A DNA stretch of 64,000 bases, from positions 558,001 to 622,000 of the forward strand of contig CAXTHH010000001.1 in NCBI GenBank assembly GCA_964244065.1. Direction: 5' to 3'. Positions within the stretch are counted from its first letter, which is position 1; the number at the start of each line of letters is the position of its first letter. Shown here one piece after another: positions 15,852 through 24,082 of this stretch. The stretch comes from JASLDZ01 sp964244065 (GTDB lineage: Bacteria > Pseudomonadota > Alphaproteobacteria > Caulobacterales > Caulobacteraceae). Both the position numbers and the translations under genes were made by a program. The notes beneath the pieces were generated by a model, which worked only from the letters and a program-made list of their open reading frames with translations, was not told the DNA's origin and searched no databases.

Positions 15852-16289
15852 TCAGGCCGGCGGCGCGGGCGTCGTCTGCTGGAGCACCAGCCGCCAGCGG
15901 CCGTCACGCTTCACCAGCACGTCCGTGAAGCGCAGCCAGAGCTCGCCCTGCTGGCCGCCGAACACGCCGGTGGCGTGGTCGAGGCCTGTCACCACCGCCG
16001 TGCGGCCGTAGACGCTGACGTCGAGCGGCCCGTGGCGAATCGATACGGGGCGGATCAGCCGCCGGGCGGTGACGGCGATCTCCGCGGCCCGCGAGCCGAC
16101 CCGGCCGTCGGGCCCTTGCACGCGCATCTCCTCGGCGAAGAACCGGTCGAGGAAGGCCGCGTCGCCGTCGATGCGGGCCTGCCGCCAGGCGTCCTCCAGG
16201 CGCACGATCTCGCGCACCTCCGGATCCCGGGGCGCGCCGGGTTGCGCGGCGGCGGCGGCGAGCGCTGCGGTGGCAAGGAGCGCGATCAT
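15852..16289 (-). CDS. Exported NTF2-like (SnoaL/DUF4440-type) protein
   Basis: 145 residues. A short signal peptide (MIALLATAALAAAAAQP) precedes a single NTF2-like fold: REIVRLEDAWRQARIDGDAAFLDRFFAEE at the start and DVLVKRDGRWRLVLQQTTP at the end are typical of DUF4440/SnoaL-like proteins. These bind small hydrophobic ligands or act as isomerases; no specific function can be assigned. A ribosome binding site (GGGAGAAG) lies just before this ATG; the longer open frame upstream overlaps hpnK and is not coding. Its place directly after hpnK is notable. Confidence 0.75.
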   Translation of the reverse strand: MIALLATAALAAAAAQPGAPRDPEVREIVRLEDAWRQARIDGDAAFLDRFFAEEMRVQGPDGRVGSRAAEIAVTARRLIRPVSIRHGPLDVSVYGRTAVVTGLDHATGVFGGQQGELWLRFTDVLVKRDGRWRLVLQQTTPAPPA

Positions 16290-16338
16290 GCCGTCTTCTC
16301 CCACCCCCGTCGGGCGGGAGCGTGGCGCCGCTCGCCGC

Positions 16339-17187
16339 TCAGCGGAAGTCGGTGAAGCCGCCCAGCACCGCGCCGCGCGCGCGCACCGCCTCGCGCGTCT
16401 CGAGCGCGACCAGGGCGGCGAGCTCGCCGGCGTAGTCATAGCCGCCCGCCTCGCCCTCCCAGCCGCCGGCCGACGCCGGGTGCGTGTAGAGCTCGGTCAG
16501 CCCGGCGGGCAGCCGGCGGACGATCCCGGCCACTCGCGGCGTGGTCATGGCGCCCGACCAGGCGAGGCCGAACACCTGGTCGGCCACCGCGACCCCCGCG
16601 CGCCGGAAGCGCACGCGCACCAGCCGCGCCCAGGGCTCGGTTACCAGCGCGGGCCTGGGCGCGGCGGCCGGGTCCACGGCGGCGAGCACGGCGCGCGGCT
16701 CCACGGGCGCCCGGCTGGCGCGCAGGCCGAAGTCGCGGCCCACGCGCAGGATCGCCCCGGCGATCGTGGGGTGCAGGTGGAAGTGCTTGTGCGTGTTCAC
16801 GTGGTCGAGCGGCAGGCCGGTGGCGGCGAACCGCTCGAACTGGGCTCGCACCTCTGCCTCCAGCTGCCGGCGAGCGGCGGGGCGGAAGAAGATGTCTACA
16901 GCACAGGCCGTCATGTCGCGGCGGAAGAAGCCGTCCGGGCCGGTGAGGTGGGGCAGCTCGCGCGCGGGCAGCGCCGGGCGGCCCTCCACCAGCACGAGGT
17001 GCAGGCCGACGCGCAGGCCGGGGTTGGCGCGGGCGCGACGGATGGCGTCCTCCGCCCCGGATGCGGCGGGCATCAGGCTGGCGGCGCGCAGCACGCCCTC
17101 GCGATAGGCGAGCTCCACCGCCTCGTTCACCTCGCGCGAGGCGCCGAAGTCGTCGGCGGTGACGATCAGGCGCGGGAATGAATTCAC
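16339..17187 (-). CDS. hpnK: Hopanoid biosynthesis deacetylase HpnK
   Basis: 282 residues from a GTG start. It belongs to the YdjC/ChbG-like deacetylase family: TADDFGASREVNEAV with the metal-binding DD near the N terminus and the His pair in HVNTHKHFHLHP. HpnK removes the acetyl group from N-acetylglucosaminyl bacteriohopanetetrol, between the HpnI and HpnJ steps of cyclitol-ether synthesis. It follows hpnJ on the same strand after a 136-bp gap occupied by a long inverted repeat whose last arm covers this gene's likely ribosome binding site. Confidence 0.9.
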   Translation of the reverse strand: MNSFPRLIVTADDFGASREVNEAVELAYREGVLRAASLMPAASGAEDAIRRARANPGLRVGLHLVLVEGRPALPARELPHLTGPDGFFRRDMTACAVDIFFRPAARRQLEAEVRAQFERFAATGLPLDHVNTHKHFHLHPTIAGAILRVGRDFGLRASRAPVEPRAVLAAVDPAAAPRPALVTEPWARLVRVRFRRAGVAVADQVFGLAWSGAMTTPRVAGIVRRLPAGLTELYTHPASAGGWEGEAGGYDYAGELAALVALETREAVRARGAVLGGFTDFR

Positions 17188-17190
17188 CCT

Positions 17191-17311
17191 TCGTCCCCCG
17201 CTCGCGGGGGAGGTGGCGGCCGAGCCGACCTGGGGGGGCGGTCCGGGAAGGCGTGAGGCGGCGTCGCCCCCTCCGGCCCTGTGGGCCACCTCCCCCGCGA
17301 GCGGGGGAGGA
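17191..17311. repeat. 27-bp inverted repeat with internally palindromic arms
   Basis: The arms 17191-17217 and 17285-17311 are reverse complements of each other at 26 of 27 positions and are separated by 67 bp. Each arm is itself a small palindrome (CCCCCG - CTCG or CGAG - CGGGGG). The loop also contains complementary G-rich and C-rich tracts. This resembles short interspersed palindromic elements common in intergenic regions of Caulobacterales. Transcribed with hpnJ-hpnK it could form a strong stem whose distal arm includes GGGGGA, six bases before the hpnK GTG. Confidence 0.85.
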
Positions 17312-17323
17312 CCACCCCTGGCG

Positions 17324-18757
17324 TCACGCCGCCGCCTTGCGTTCCTTGAGGAAGCTGGCGAATTCCACGCCTTCGCGCAGGCGGCGCTTCATCATGTCGA
17401 AGTCCATCACCATCTCCTTGACGATGGAGCCGATCTTGCCGGGGCGGAAATAGAACTTCTTGTAGAAGTCCTCCACCGAGTGGAAGATCTCGTCGTGGGT
17501 CAGCACGCCAGGGTAGTGCAGCGGGGCGATCTGGATGCCCTTGTCGTTGATCAGCTCGGCGTTGGCGGCGTCCAGCCAGCCGTTCTCTACGGCCTGGTCG
17601 TACAGGAAGGTGCCGGGATAGGGGGCGGCGAGGGACACCTGGATGGTGTGCGGGTTGATCTTGCGCGCCCAGGCCTTGGTCTTCTCCAGCGTCTCCTTGG
17701 TCTCGCCGGGCAGGCCGACGATGAAGGTGCCGTGGATTTGGATGCCGAGGTCGTGGCAGTCCTTGGTGAACTGCTCGGCGACCTCGACGCGCATGCCTTT
17801 CTTGATGTTGTGCAGGATCTGCTGGTCGCCTGACTCGTAGCCGACCAGGAGCAGGCGCAGGCCGCCGGCCTTCAGCTTCACCAGCGTGTCGCGCGGCACG
17901 TTGGCCTTGGCGTTGCAGCTCCAGGTGACGCCGAGCTTGCCCAGACCCTCGGCGATCGCCTCGGCGCGGGGCAGGTCGTCGGTGAAGGTGTCGTCGTCGA
18001 AGAAGAACTCCTTCACCTGCGGGAAGCGGCGCTTGGCGTCGGCGATCTCGGCGACGACGTTCTCCACGCTGCGGGTGCGGTAGCGGTGGCCGCCCACGGT
18101 CTGCGGCCACAGGCAGAAGGTGCAGCGGCTCTTGCAGCCCCGGCCGGTGTAGACCGAGATGTAGGGGTGCTTCAGGTAGCCGATGAAGTAGTCCTCGATG
18201 CGCAAGTCGCGCTCGTAGACGGGGATCACGCTCGGCAGGTCGTCCATCGTCTCCAGGATCGGGCGATCCGGGTTGTGGACGATGTTGCCTTCCTCGTTGC
18301 GATAGGAGAGGCCCAGTATCTGCGACCAGGGCAGGCCGTCGGCCACCTCCTTGATCGTGTAGTCGAACTCGTTGCGGCACACGAAATCGACGATCGGCGC
18401 GTCCACCAGCGACTCGTCCGCCTTCACCGCCACCTTGGCGCCGATCAGGCCGACCTTCAGCTTCGGGTTGGCCGCCTTGAGCGCCTGGATGCACTTCACG
18501 TCACTGTCGAACGACGGAACCGAGGTGTGCACGATGACGAGGTCGAAGTCGTGCGCCTGGGCCACCACCTCCGCCAGGCTGGTGCCCGTGGGCGGCGCGT
18601 CGATCAGCCTGGAGTTCTCCACCAGAGCGGCGGGCTGGGCCAGCCAGGTGGGGAACCAGAAGGAGCGGATCTCCCGCTTCGCCTGATAGCGCGAGCCCGC
18701 GCCCCCGTCGAAGCCGTCGAACGACGGGGCCTGCAGGAACAGCGTGCGCATCGACAT
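17324..18757 (-). CDS. hpnJ: Hopanoid radical SAM protein HpnJ
   Basis: 477 residues. An N-terminal cobalamin-binding-like domain (about 1-170) is followed by a radical SAM domain whose cluster motif is GCKSRCTFCLWPQ (CxxxCxxC). HpnJ is the enzyme thought to contract the glucosamine ring to give the cyclitol ether of bacteriohopanetetrol. The start MSMRTLFLQAPSF is preceded by a GAGG. It lies 11 bp after hpnI; the order of transcription is hpnI, hpnJ, hpnK, which is also the order of the chemistry except that the HpnK deacetylation comes before HpnJ. Confidence 0.92.
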   Translation of the reverse strand: MSMRTLFLQAPSFDGFDGGAGSRYQAKREIRSFWFPTWLAQPAALVENSRLIDAPPTGTSLAEVVAQAHDFDLVIVHTSVPSFDSDVKCIQALKAANPKLKVGLIGAKVAVKADESLVDAPIVDFVCRNEFDYTIKEVADGLPWSQILGLSYRNEEGNIVHNPDRPILETMDDLPSVIPVYERDLRIEDYFIGYLKHPYISVYTGRGCKSRCTFCLWPQTVGGHRYRTRSVENVVAEIADAKRRFPQVKEFFFDDDTFTDDLPRAEAIAEGLGKLGVTWSCNAKANVPRDTLVKLKAGGLRLLLVGYESGDQQILHNIKKGMRVEVAEQFTKDCHDLGIQIHGTFIVGLPGETKETLEKTKAWARKINPHTIQVSLAAPYPGTFLYDQAVENGWLDAANAELINDKGIQIAPLHYPGVLTHDEIFHSVEDFYKKFYFRPGKIGSIVKEMVMDFDMMKRRLREGVEFASFLKERKAAA

Positions 18758-18768
18758 GGGAGAGAACC

Positions 18769-19920
18769 TCAGACCGGCGTGAGCCCGCCGCCACGACCTA
18801 CATGGAAACGCGTCCCCCGCCAGTCCACCCGGCGGGCGAACAGGGCGCACAGGAACACGGCGAACGACATCATATCGCGGAGCGGCAGGAGCCACCAAGG
18901 CCCCGTCGCCGCAGGGTGGCCGTTGGCGCGCGCGACCCTGTCCACGCGGCTTTTCAGCCACAGCCGCGCAGCCAGCGCCAGCGCCAGGATCGCCAGCCCC
19001 GGCGGGGAGAACCGCAGCATCGCCGCCCCGATCAGCGCCAGGGGCACGGGGTGGGTGACCACGCTGCCGAGGTGGCCGGCGACGTCGATGTCGGCCACGG
19101 TGCGCGACCAGCGCAGCTCGTGCCGCCACAGCTCCGGCAGGGTCGACTCGGTCGAAAGGTGGGTCACCAGCATGGGCGGAACCACCGTCTTCAGCCCCAG
19201 GGCCCGGACCTTGACCCCCACCTCGTAATCGTCGGCCAGCACGTGCCCGACCGACGCGAACCCGCCGATGGCTTCCAGCGTCTCCCGGCGCAGGGCCAGC
19301 GTGGAGCCCATGGCGGGCGTCGCGCCCAGCGCCACGCCCACGGCGAACAGGGGAAAGCCCGAGTAGCTGACGAACATGGCGCCCAGCCGGGCGGCCAGTC
19401 CCTCCCGAGCCGCTGCGCCCAGGTAGAGGCAGGTGGCCAGCCCCACGCGCTCCCCCGCGAGCGCCGCCGCGAGGCGGCGCAGGTAGTCGGGCCCCACCGC
19501 GATGTCGCTGTCGCTCTGCACCACCAGCTCCGCCAGCGGCGCGGCCGCCTGGAGGTTGACGAGGTTGGACGCCTTGGCGTTCACACCGTGCGCCGTCGCG
19601 TCCACCACAAGCGCCACGTCCGCGCGTTCGGCGAGCCTTCGGGCGAGCGGCAGGGCCGGGTCGTCGGGCCGCTGCACGCCCAGCCGCATCTCCACCGCGC
19701 CGCCGTAATCCTGCGCCAGAAAGCTCCGCAGGCTGGCCTCCAGCCTCGGCTCGTCGCCGTGCAGCGGCTTCAGCAGCGTGACCGCCGGCTCCGCCCCGGC
19801 GGCCCCGGCGGGCGCGGGCTGATAGCGCGCGACCGTCATGCCGGCGTGGAGGCAGAAGCCGCAACCGGCCATGGCCGCGAGGCACAGGAGCGCGCCCGCG
19901 ATTGCAACCGCCAGGGCCAT
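18769..19920 (-). CDS. hpnI: Hopanoid glycosyltransferase HpnI
   Basis: 383 residues, membrane-anchored. An N-terminal hydrophobic helix, a GT2/GT21-type (ceramide glucosyltransferase-like) catalytic domain with QSDSDI, the ADDYEVG motif and the R/QxxRW-type signature HELRWSRT, and C-terminal hydrophobic segments (about 290-365) are visible. HpnI transfers N-acetylglucosamine to bacteriohopanetetrol, the first step to the cyclitol ether. It is the first gene of the minus-strand hpnI-hpnJ-hpnK run and is divergent from the mlaA-like gene; the 105-bp gap between them must hold promoters for both. Confidence 0.9.
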   Translation of the reverse strand: MALAVAIAGALLCLAAMAGCGFCLHAGMTVARYQPAPAGAAGAEPAVTLLKPLHGDEPRLEASLRSFLAQDYGGAVEMRLGVQRPDDPALPLARRLAERADVALVVDATAHGVNAKASNLVNLQAAAPLAELVVQSDSDIAVGPDYLRRLAAALAGERVGLATCLYLGAAAREGLAARLGAMFVSYSGFPLFAVGVALGATPAMGSTLALRRETLEAIGGFASVGHVLADDYEVGVKVRALGLKTVVPPMLVTHLSTESTLPELWRHELRWSRTVADIDVAGHLGSVVTHPVPLALIGAAMLRFSPPGLAILALALAARLWLKSRVDRVARANGHPAATGPWWLLPLRDMMSFAVFLCALFARRVDWRGTRFHVGRGGGLTPV

Positions 19921-20025
19921 TGCGCGCTCCTCCCTCGACTCGTGTGAAGCTGGGCCATACGTCCGCTAGCGCGGGCATGTGACCCGCCGCACGCCGCGCG
20001 GCAACCCGGAGCCGGACCGACCCGA

Positions 20026-21045
20026 ATGCCCACCGTCGATCTTCGCCGACTCGGCCTCGCCTCCGCCGCCGTGGCGTCCCTACTGACGAGCGCGGGGCCG
20101 GCCGCAGCCCAGGCGCGCGACCCCGATCCGTTCGAGGGCCTGAACCGCCGCTTCTTCGCCCTGAACAGCTACCTGGACCGCACCGTGCTGCGCCCCGTCG
20201 CCCTGGCCTGGAAGCGCAACGTGCCCGCGCCCCTGCGCGCCGGTGTCCGCAACTTCGTGACGAACCTGTCGGAGCCGGTGGTGTTCGCCAACGACGTTCT
20301 GCAGGGCCGCGCGACCGACGCCTCGGTCAGCGGCGGCCGGTTCGTAATCAACTCCACCGTCGGGATCGGCGGGCTGATCGACGTGGGGAAGCGCGGGGGC
20401 CTGCCGCGGCACGACAACAATTTCGGCGCCACCCTCGGCCGCAACTTCAAGGCGGGCCCGGGCGCCTACGTCTATCTGCCGGTGCTCGGGCCGACGACGG
20501 TGCGCGACGGGGTGGGCCAGGTGGTGGACATCCTGTTCAACCCCCTGACCTGGATCCGCTACGATCATCAGTTCGAGGCGGGGCTGGCGATCGGCGCGGC
20601 GGGCGGCATCAACGCGCGCGCCGATGCGGACGACGAGCTGCAGGCCATCCGCAACCAGGCCACCGACGAGTACGCCACCCTGCGCTCCCTGTTCCTGCAG
20701 AACCGCGCCGCCCAGATCGCCGGCAAGGCGGTGGACGTGAACGCCCTGCCCGACTTCGACGACCCGAACGCCCCAGCCGCCCCCGCCGCCCCGGGCTCAG
20801 TGTCGCCGACCGGCGCGCCCGCGCGGCCCTCGTCGCCCGGCGTGGCCCCCGCGGGCGACGCCGGCGCCCTGCCCCGTCCGTCGTCCTCACCTGACGCCCA
20901 GCCGCCGGCGCCCCAGCCCTCGCCGAGCGCGCCCGGCGAGGGGTCGACGGCGGCGGGCGGCGATGCGCCCGACGCCGCCTTCTACGACGGCCTCGCCGAC
21001 GAGCTCGCGACGGCCGCATCGGCCAGCGGCCGCGCGCAGGGCTGA
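20026..21045 (+). CDS. mlaA: MlaA (VacJ)-family outer-membrane lipid transport protein
   Basis: 339 residues. The core (about 35-245) has the family hallmarks DPFEGLNRRFFALN, NFVTNLSEPVVFANDVLQG and FVINSTVGIGGLIDV. MlaA removes phospholipid from the outer leaflet of the outer membrane. The signal peptide (ends PAAAQA) has no lipobox cysteine, unlike enterobacterial MlaA. The C-terminal 90 residues are Pro/Ala/Ser-rich and low complexity. It lies at the head of the hpnA-hpnE run, a recurrent position in hopanoid clusters, suggesting a shared role in lipid asymmetry. The start has no strong ribosome binding site. Confidence 0.88.
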   Translation: MPTVDLRRLGLASAAVASLLTSAGPAAAQARDPDPFEGLNRRFFALNSYLDRTVLRPVALAWKRNVPAPLRAGVRNFVTNLSEPVVFANDVLQGRATDASVSGGRFVINSTVGIGGLIDVGKRGGLPRHDNNFGATLGRNFKAGPGAYVYLPVLGPTTVRDGVGQVVDILFNPLTWIRYDHQFEAGLAIGAAGGINARADADDELQAIRNQATDEYATLRSLFLQNRAAQIAGKAVDVNALPDFDDPNAPAAPAAPGSVSPTGAPARPSSPGVAPAGDAGALPRPSSSPDAQPPAPQPSPSAPGEGSTAAGGDAPDAAFYDGLADELATAASASGRAQG

Positions 21046-21090
21046 CCCCGCCCCTCCCCGCGGGACGGGAAGCCGTGTAGAGCGCGGCGC

Positions 21091-22086
21091 GTGGGGAACG
21101 GCGTCACACTGGTCACCGGGGCCACGGGCTTCGTCGGCTCGGCGGTCGCCCGCGCGTTGGTCGCGCGGGGGGACCGCGTGCGCGTGACCGCGCGCGCCGG
21201 CAGCGACCGCAGCAACCTGCTGGGTCTCGACGCCGAGACGGCCGAGGCCGACGTGCGCGACGCGGACGCCGTGCGCCGGGCCATGGACGGCTGCTCGCGC
21301 CTCTACCATTTGGCCGCCGACTACCGCCTGTGGGCGCGCGACCCCGAGGAGATCGTGCGCAACAATCGCGAGGGCGCCGCGACGGTGATGGAGGCGGCGC
21401 TGGCGGCGGGCGTGGAGCGGATCGTCCACACCTCCAGCGTCGCCACCCTGCGGATCACCCCGGGCGCGCCGGCCGACGAGACCGGGCCGCTCGCGCCGGA
21501 GCAGGCGGTGGGCGCCTACAAGCGCTCCAAGGTCGTCGCCGAGCGCCTGGTGGAGCGGATGGTGGCCGAGCGCGGCCTGCCGGCGGTGATCGTCAGCCCC
21601 TCCACACCGATCGGCCCGCGCGATGTGAAGCCCACGCCCACCGGCCGCGTCATCGTGGAGGCGGCGTCGGGCCGCATGCCCGCCTTCGTCGACACCGGCC
21701 TCAACCTGGTCCATGTGGACGACGTGGCCGACGGCCACCTCCTGGCCATGGAGCGGGGCCGCATCGGCGAGCGCTACATCCTGGGCGGCGAGGACGTGAC
21801 CCTGCGCGACATGCTGGCCGACATCGCCCGCCTGACCGGCCGCAAGCCCCCCACCGTCGCGCTGCCCCGCGGCCCGCTCTACCCCCTCGCCTGGGCGGCG
21901 GAGGCGGTGGCGCAGCTCACGGGCAAGGAGCCGTTCCTGACCGCGGACGCCCTGAGGATGAGTAGGAACAGGATGTTCTTCTCATCCTCCAAGGCCGGGC
22001 GTGAACTCGGCTATCGTGCCCGGCCCTACCGCGAGGCGCTGGCCGACGCGGTGGCGTGGTTCCGGGCCAACGGACGGATCGCGTGA
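21091..22086 (+). CDS. hpnA: Hopanoid-associated sugar epimerase HpnA
   Basis: 331 residues, extended short-chain dehydrogenase fold. The Rossmann glycine motif is VTGATGFVGSAVA and the catalytic Tyr-Lys is in YKRSK. The sequence around NNREGAATVMEAALAAGVERIVHTSS is typical of HpnA. The substrate is not established; it is thought to modify a sugar in the hopanoid side chain. It starts at GTG, 45 bp after the mlaA-like gene, and its stop overlaps the hpnB start (GTGA). Confidence 0.9.
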   Translation: MGNGVTLVTGATGFVGSAVARALVARGDRVRVTARAGSDRSNLLGLDAETAEADVRDADAVRRAMDGCSRLYHLAADYRLWARDPEEIVRNNREGAATVMEAALAAGVERIVHTSSVATLRITPGAPADETGPLAPEQAVGAYKRSKVVAERLVERMVAERGLPAVIVSPSTPIGPRDVKPTPTGRVIVEAASGRMPAFVDTGLNLVHVDDVADGHLLAMERGRIGERYILGGEDVTLRDMLADIARLTGRKPPTVALPRGPLYPLAWAAEAVAQLTGKEPFLTADALRMSRNRMFFSSSKAGRELGYRARPYREALADAVAWFRANGRIA

Positions 22087-23234
22087 TCGTCGTCGCCCTG
22101 CTCTCCCTGGCGGTGTGGGTCTACCTCGTCGCCTTCCACGGCCGCTTCTGGTGGGCCGACCAGCGCGACGACCGGGGCGCAGCGCCCGAGCCAGCCGCCT
22201 GGCCGGCGGTCATGGCCGTCGTGCCCGCCCGCGACGAGGCCGACGTGGTGGCGCGCGCAGTCGGCTCGCTCCTGGCGCAGGACTACCCCGGCCCGTTCCG
22301 CGTGGTGCTGGTGGACGACGGCTCCGGCGACGGCACCGCCGCGGTCGCCCGCGCCGAGGCCGCCCGCCTCGGCTCCCACCGGCTGGAGGTGCTGGCGGGC
22401 GCACCGCTCCCGGCCGGCTGGACGGGCAAGCTGTGGGCGATGAGCCAGGGCGTCGCGCACGCCGGGGCCGCGCCCGCGTTCCTGTGGCTCACCGACGCCG
22501 ACATCGCCCACGCGCCGGACAACCTGCGCCGGCTGGTGTCGCGCGCGGAGGCGGGCCGGCTGGCGCTCGCCTCGCAGATGGTGCTGCTGCACTGCCGCAC
22601 CTGGCCCGAGCGCCTGCTGATCCCCGCCTTCGTGTTCTTCTTCCAGATGCTCTATCCGTTTCCGCGCGTGAACCGGCCGGGCTCGCGCGTGGCCGCAGCG
22701 GCGGGCGGCTGCATGCTGGTGCGGCGCGAGGCGCTGGAGCGCGCGGGTGGCGTCGCCGCGATCCGCTCGGCCCTGATCGATGATTGCACGCTCGGCGCGC
22801 TGTTGAAGCGCCAGGGGCCGGTGCGGGTCGCGCTGACCAGCCAGGCCTGGAGCTTGCGGCCGTACACGCGCTTCGGCCAAGTCGGGGCCATGGTCTCACG
22901 CTCCGCGTACGCTCAGCTGAACTACTCGCCCTGGCTGCTGGCGGGCACGCTCGCCGGCATGGCGCTGGTCTACCTCGCGCCGCCGCTGCTGGCGCTGTTC
23001 GGCGCCGGCCCGGCGCGCTGGGCGGGCCTCGTCGCGTGGGCGCTCATGGCGCTGAGCTTCCAGCCGACGCTGCGCCTCTACCGCCGCTCGCCGCTGTGGG
23101 GCGCGGCGCTGCCCGTCATCGGCGCGCTCTACAGCCTCTTCACCGTCCAGTCGGCGGTCGACGTCTGGCGCGGCCGGGGCGGGCTTTGGAAGGGCCGGGC
23201 CCAGGCCATGGCCGGGACGGAGGCGCACGCGTGA
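22083..23234 (+). CDS. hpnB: Hopanoid glycosyltransferase-like protein HpnB
   Basis: 383 residues, GT2 family, membrane-bound. A hydrophobic N terminus precedes the nucleotide-sugar domain with VPARDEADVVARAV, VDDGSGDGTA, LTDADIAHA (DxD-like) and the acceptor-side motif ALIDDCTLGALLKRQG. C-terminal membrane segments span about 285-360. The role in hopanoid biosynthesis is inferred from its constant co-occurrence with hpnA and hpnC-hpnE. The GTG start overlaps the hpnA stop, and the stop overlaps the hpnC start. Confidence 0.9.
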   Translation: MIVVALLSLAVWVYLVAFHGRFWWADQRDDRGAAPEPAAWPAVMAVVPARDEADVVARAVGSLLAQDYPGPFRVVLVDDGSGDGTAAVARAEAARLGSHRLEVLAGAPLPAGWTGKLWAMSQGVAHAGAAPAFLWLTDADIAHAPDNLRRLVSRAEAGRLALASQMVLLHCRTWPERLLIPAFVFFFQMLYPFPRVNRPGSRVAAAAGGCMLVRREALERAGGVAAIRSALIDDCTLGALLKRQGPVRVALTSQAWSLRPYTRFGQVGAMVSRSAYAQLNYSPWLLAGTLAGMALVYLAPPLLALFGAGPARWAGLVAWALMALSFQPTLRLYRRSPLWGAALPVIGALYSLFTVQSAVDVWRGRGGLWKGRAQAMAGTEAHA

Positions 23235-24082
23235 CGGCCGTCGCCGCTGAACAGCTGCGCTCGGGCAAGGACGAGGGCGGGGAGAACTTCCCGGTCGCCT
23301 CCTTCCTGCTCGCGCCGCGACACCGGGCGCCGATCCTGGCCTTCTACCGCTTCGCCCGCACCGCCGACGACGTCAGCGACCACCCGGCCGCCCCGCCCGC
23401 CGAGAAGCTCGCCCACCTGGAGCGCATGCGCGCCACCCTGGCCGGCGAGAGCGACGCGGACGCCCCAGCTCGCGCCCTTCGCGACGCCCTCCCCCCGCTC
23501 GGCCTCACGCACGCCGCCCAGCACGGCCTCGACCTCCTGGAGGCTTTCCGGCGCGACGTGACCAAGCTGCGTTACGACAGCTGGGACGACCTGCTGGACT
23601 ACTGCCGCTGGTCGGCCATGCCCGTGGGCCGCTTCGTGCTGGACGTGCACGGGGAGGACCGCGCCCTGTGGCCCGCCAACGACGCCCTCTGCGCCGCGCT
23701 GCAGGTGATCAACCACCTGCAGGACTGCGCGAAGGACCGGCGCGAGCTCGATCGCGTCTACATCCCCGAGCCCGAGCTGGCCGCGGCGGGCGTGGATGTC
23801 TCGGCGCTGGACGCGCCCGCCGCCTCGCCCGCCCTGCGCGGGGTGATCCGCAGCCTGGCCGAGCGCACGGCGGGCCTGCTGGACGCCTCGCGCCCGTTCG
23901 CCTCGCGCCTGCGCGACCACCGGCTGTCGCTGGAGGTGGCCTTCATCCAGCGCCTGGCCGAGGACCTGACCCGCCGCCTGCAGACTCGCGATCCGCTCGG
24001 CGAACGCGTGCACCACACGAGGCCGGAGATGGGCGTGCTGGCGTTCGCCGCCGTGATCGACCGCATCCGGGACCGCCGGTGA
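23231..24082 (+). CDS. hpnC: Hydroxysqualene synthase HpnC
   Basis: 283 residues, trans-isoprenyl synthase (squalene/phytoene synthase) fold. The first Asp-rich motif is in FYRFARTADDVSDH and the second in INHLQDCAKDRRELDRVYIP. With HpnD and HpnE it forms the bacterial three-step route from farnesyl diphosphate to squalene; HpnC converts presqualene diphosphate to hydroxysqualene. The GTG start overlaps hpnB, and the stop overlaps hpnD by four bases. Confidence 0.92.
   Translation: MTAVAAEQLRSGKDEGGENFPVASFLLAPRHRAPILAFYRFARTADDVSDHPAAPPAEKLAHLERMRATLAGESDADAPARALRDALPPLGLTHAAQHGLDLLEAFRRDVTKLRYDSWDDLLDYCRWSAMPVGRFVLDVHGEDRALWPANDALCAALQVINHLQDCAKDRRELDRVYIPEPELAAAGVDVSALDAPAASPALRGVIRSLAERTAGLLDASRPFASRLRDHRLSLEVAFIQRLAEDLTRRLQTRDPLGERVHHTRPEMGVLAFAAVIDRIRDRR

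Noticed and set aside
16290..16439. N-terminal extension of the NTF2-like protein into hpnK
   Set aside because: Arg/Ala-rich frame overlapping hpnK; the internal ATG has a ribosome binding site and a signal peptide.
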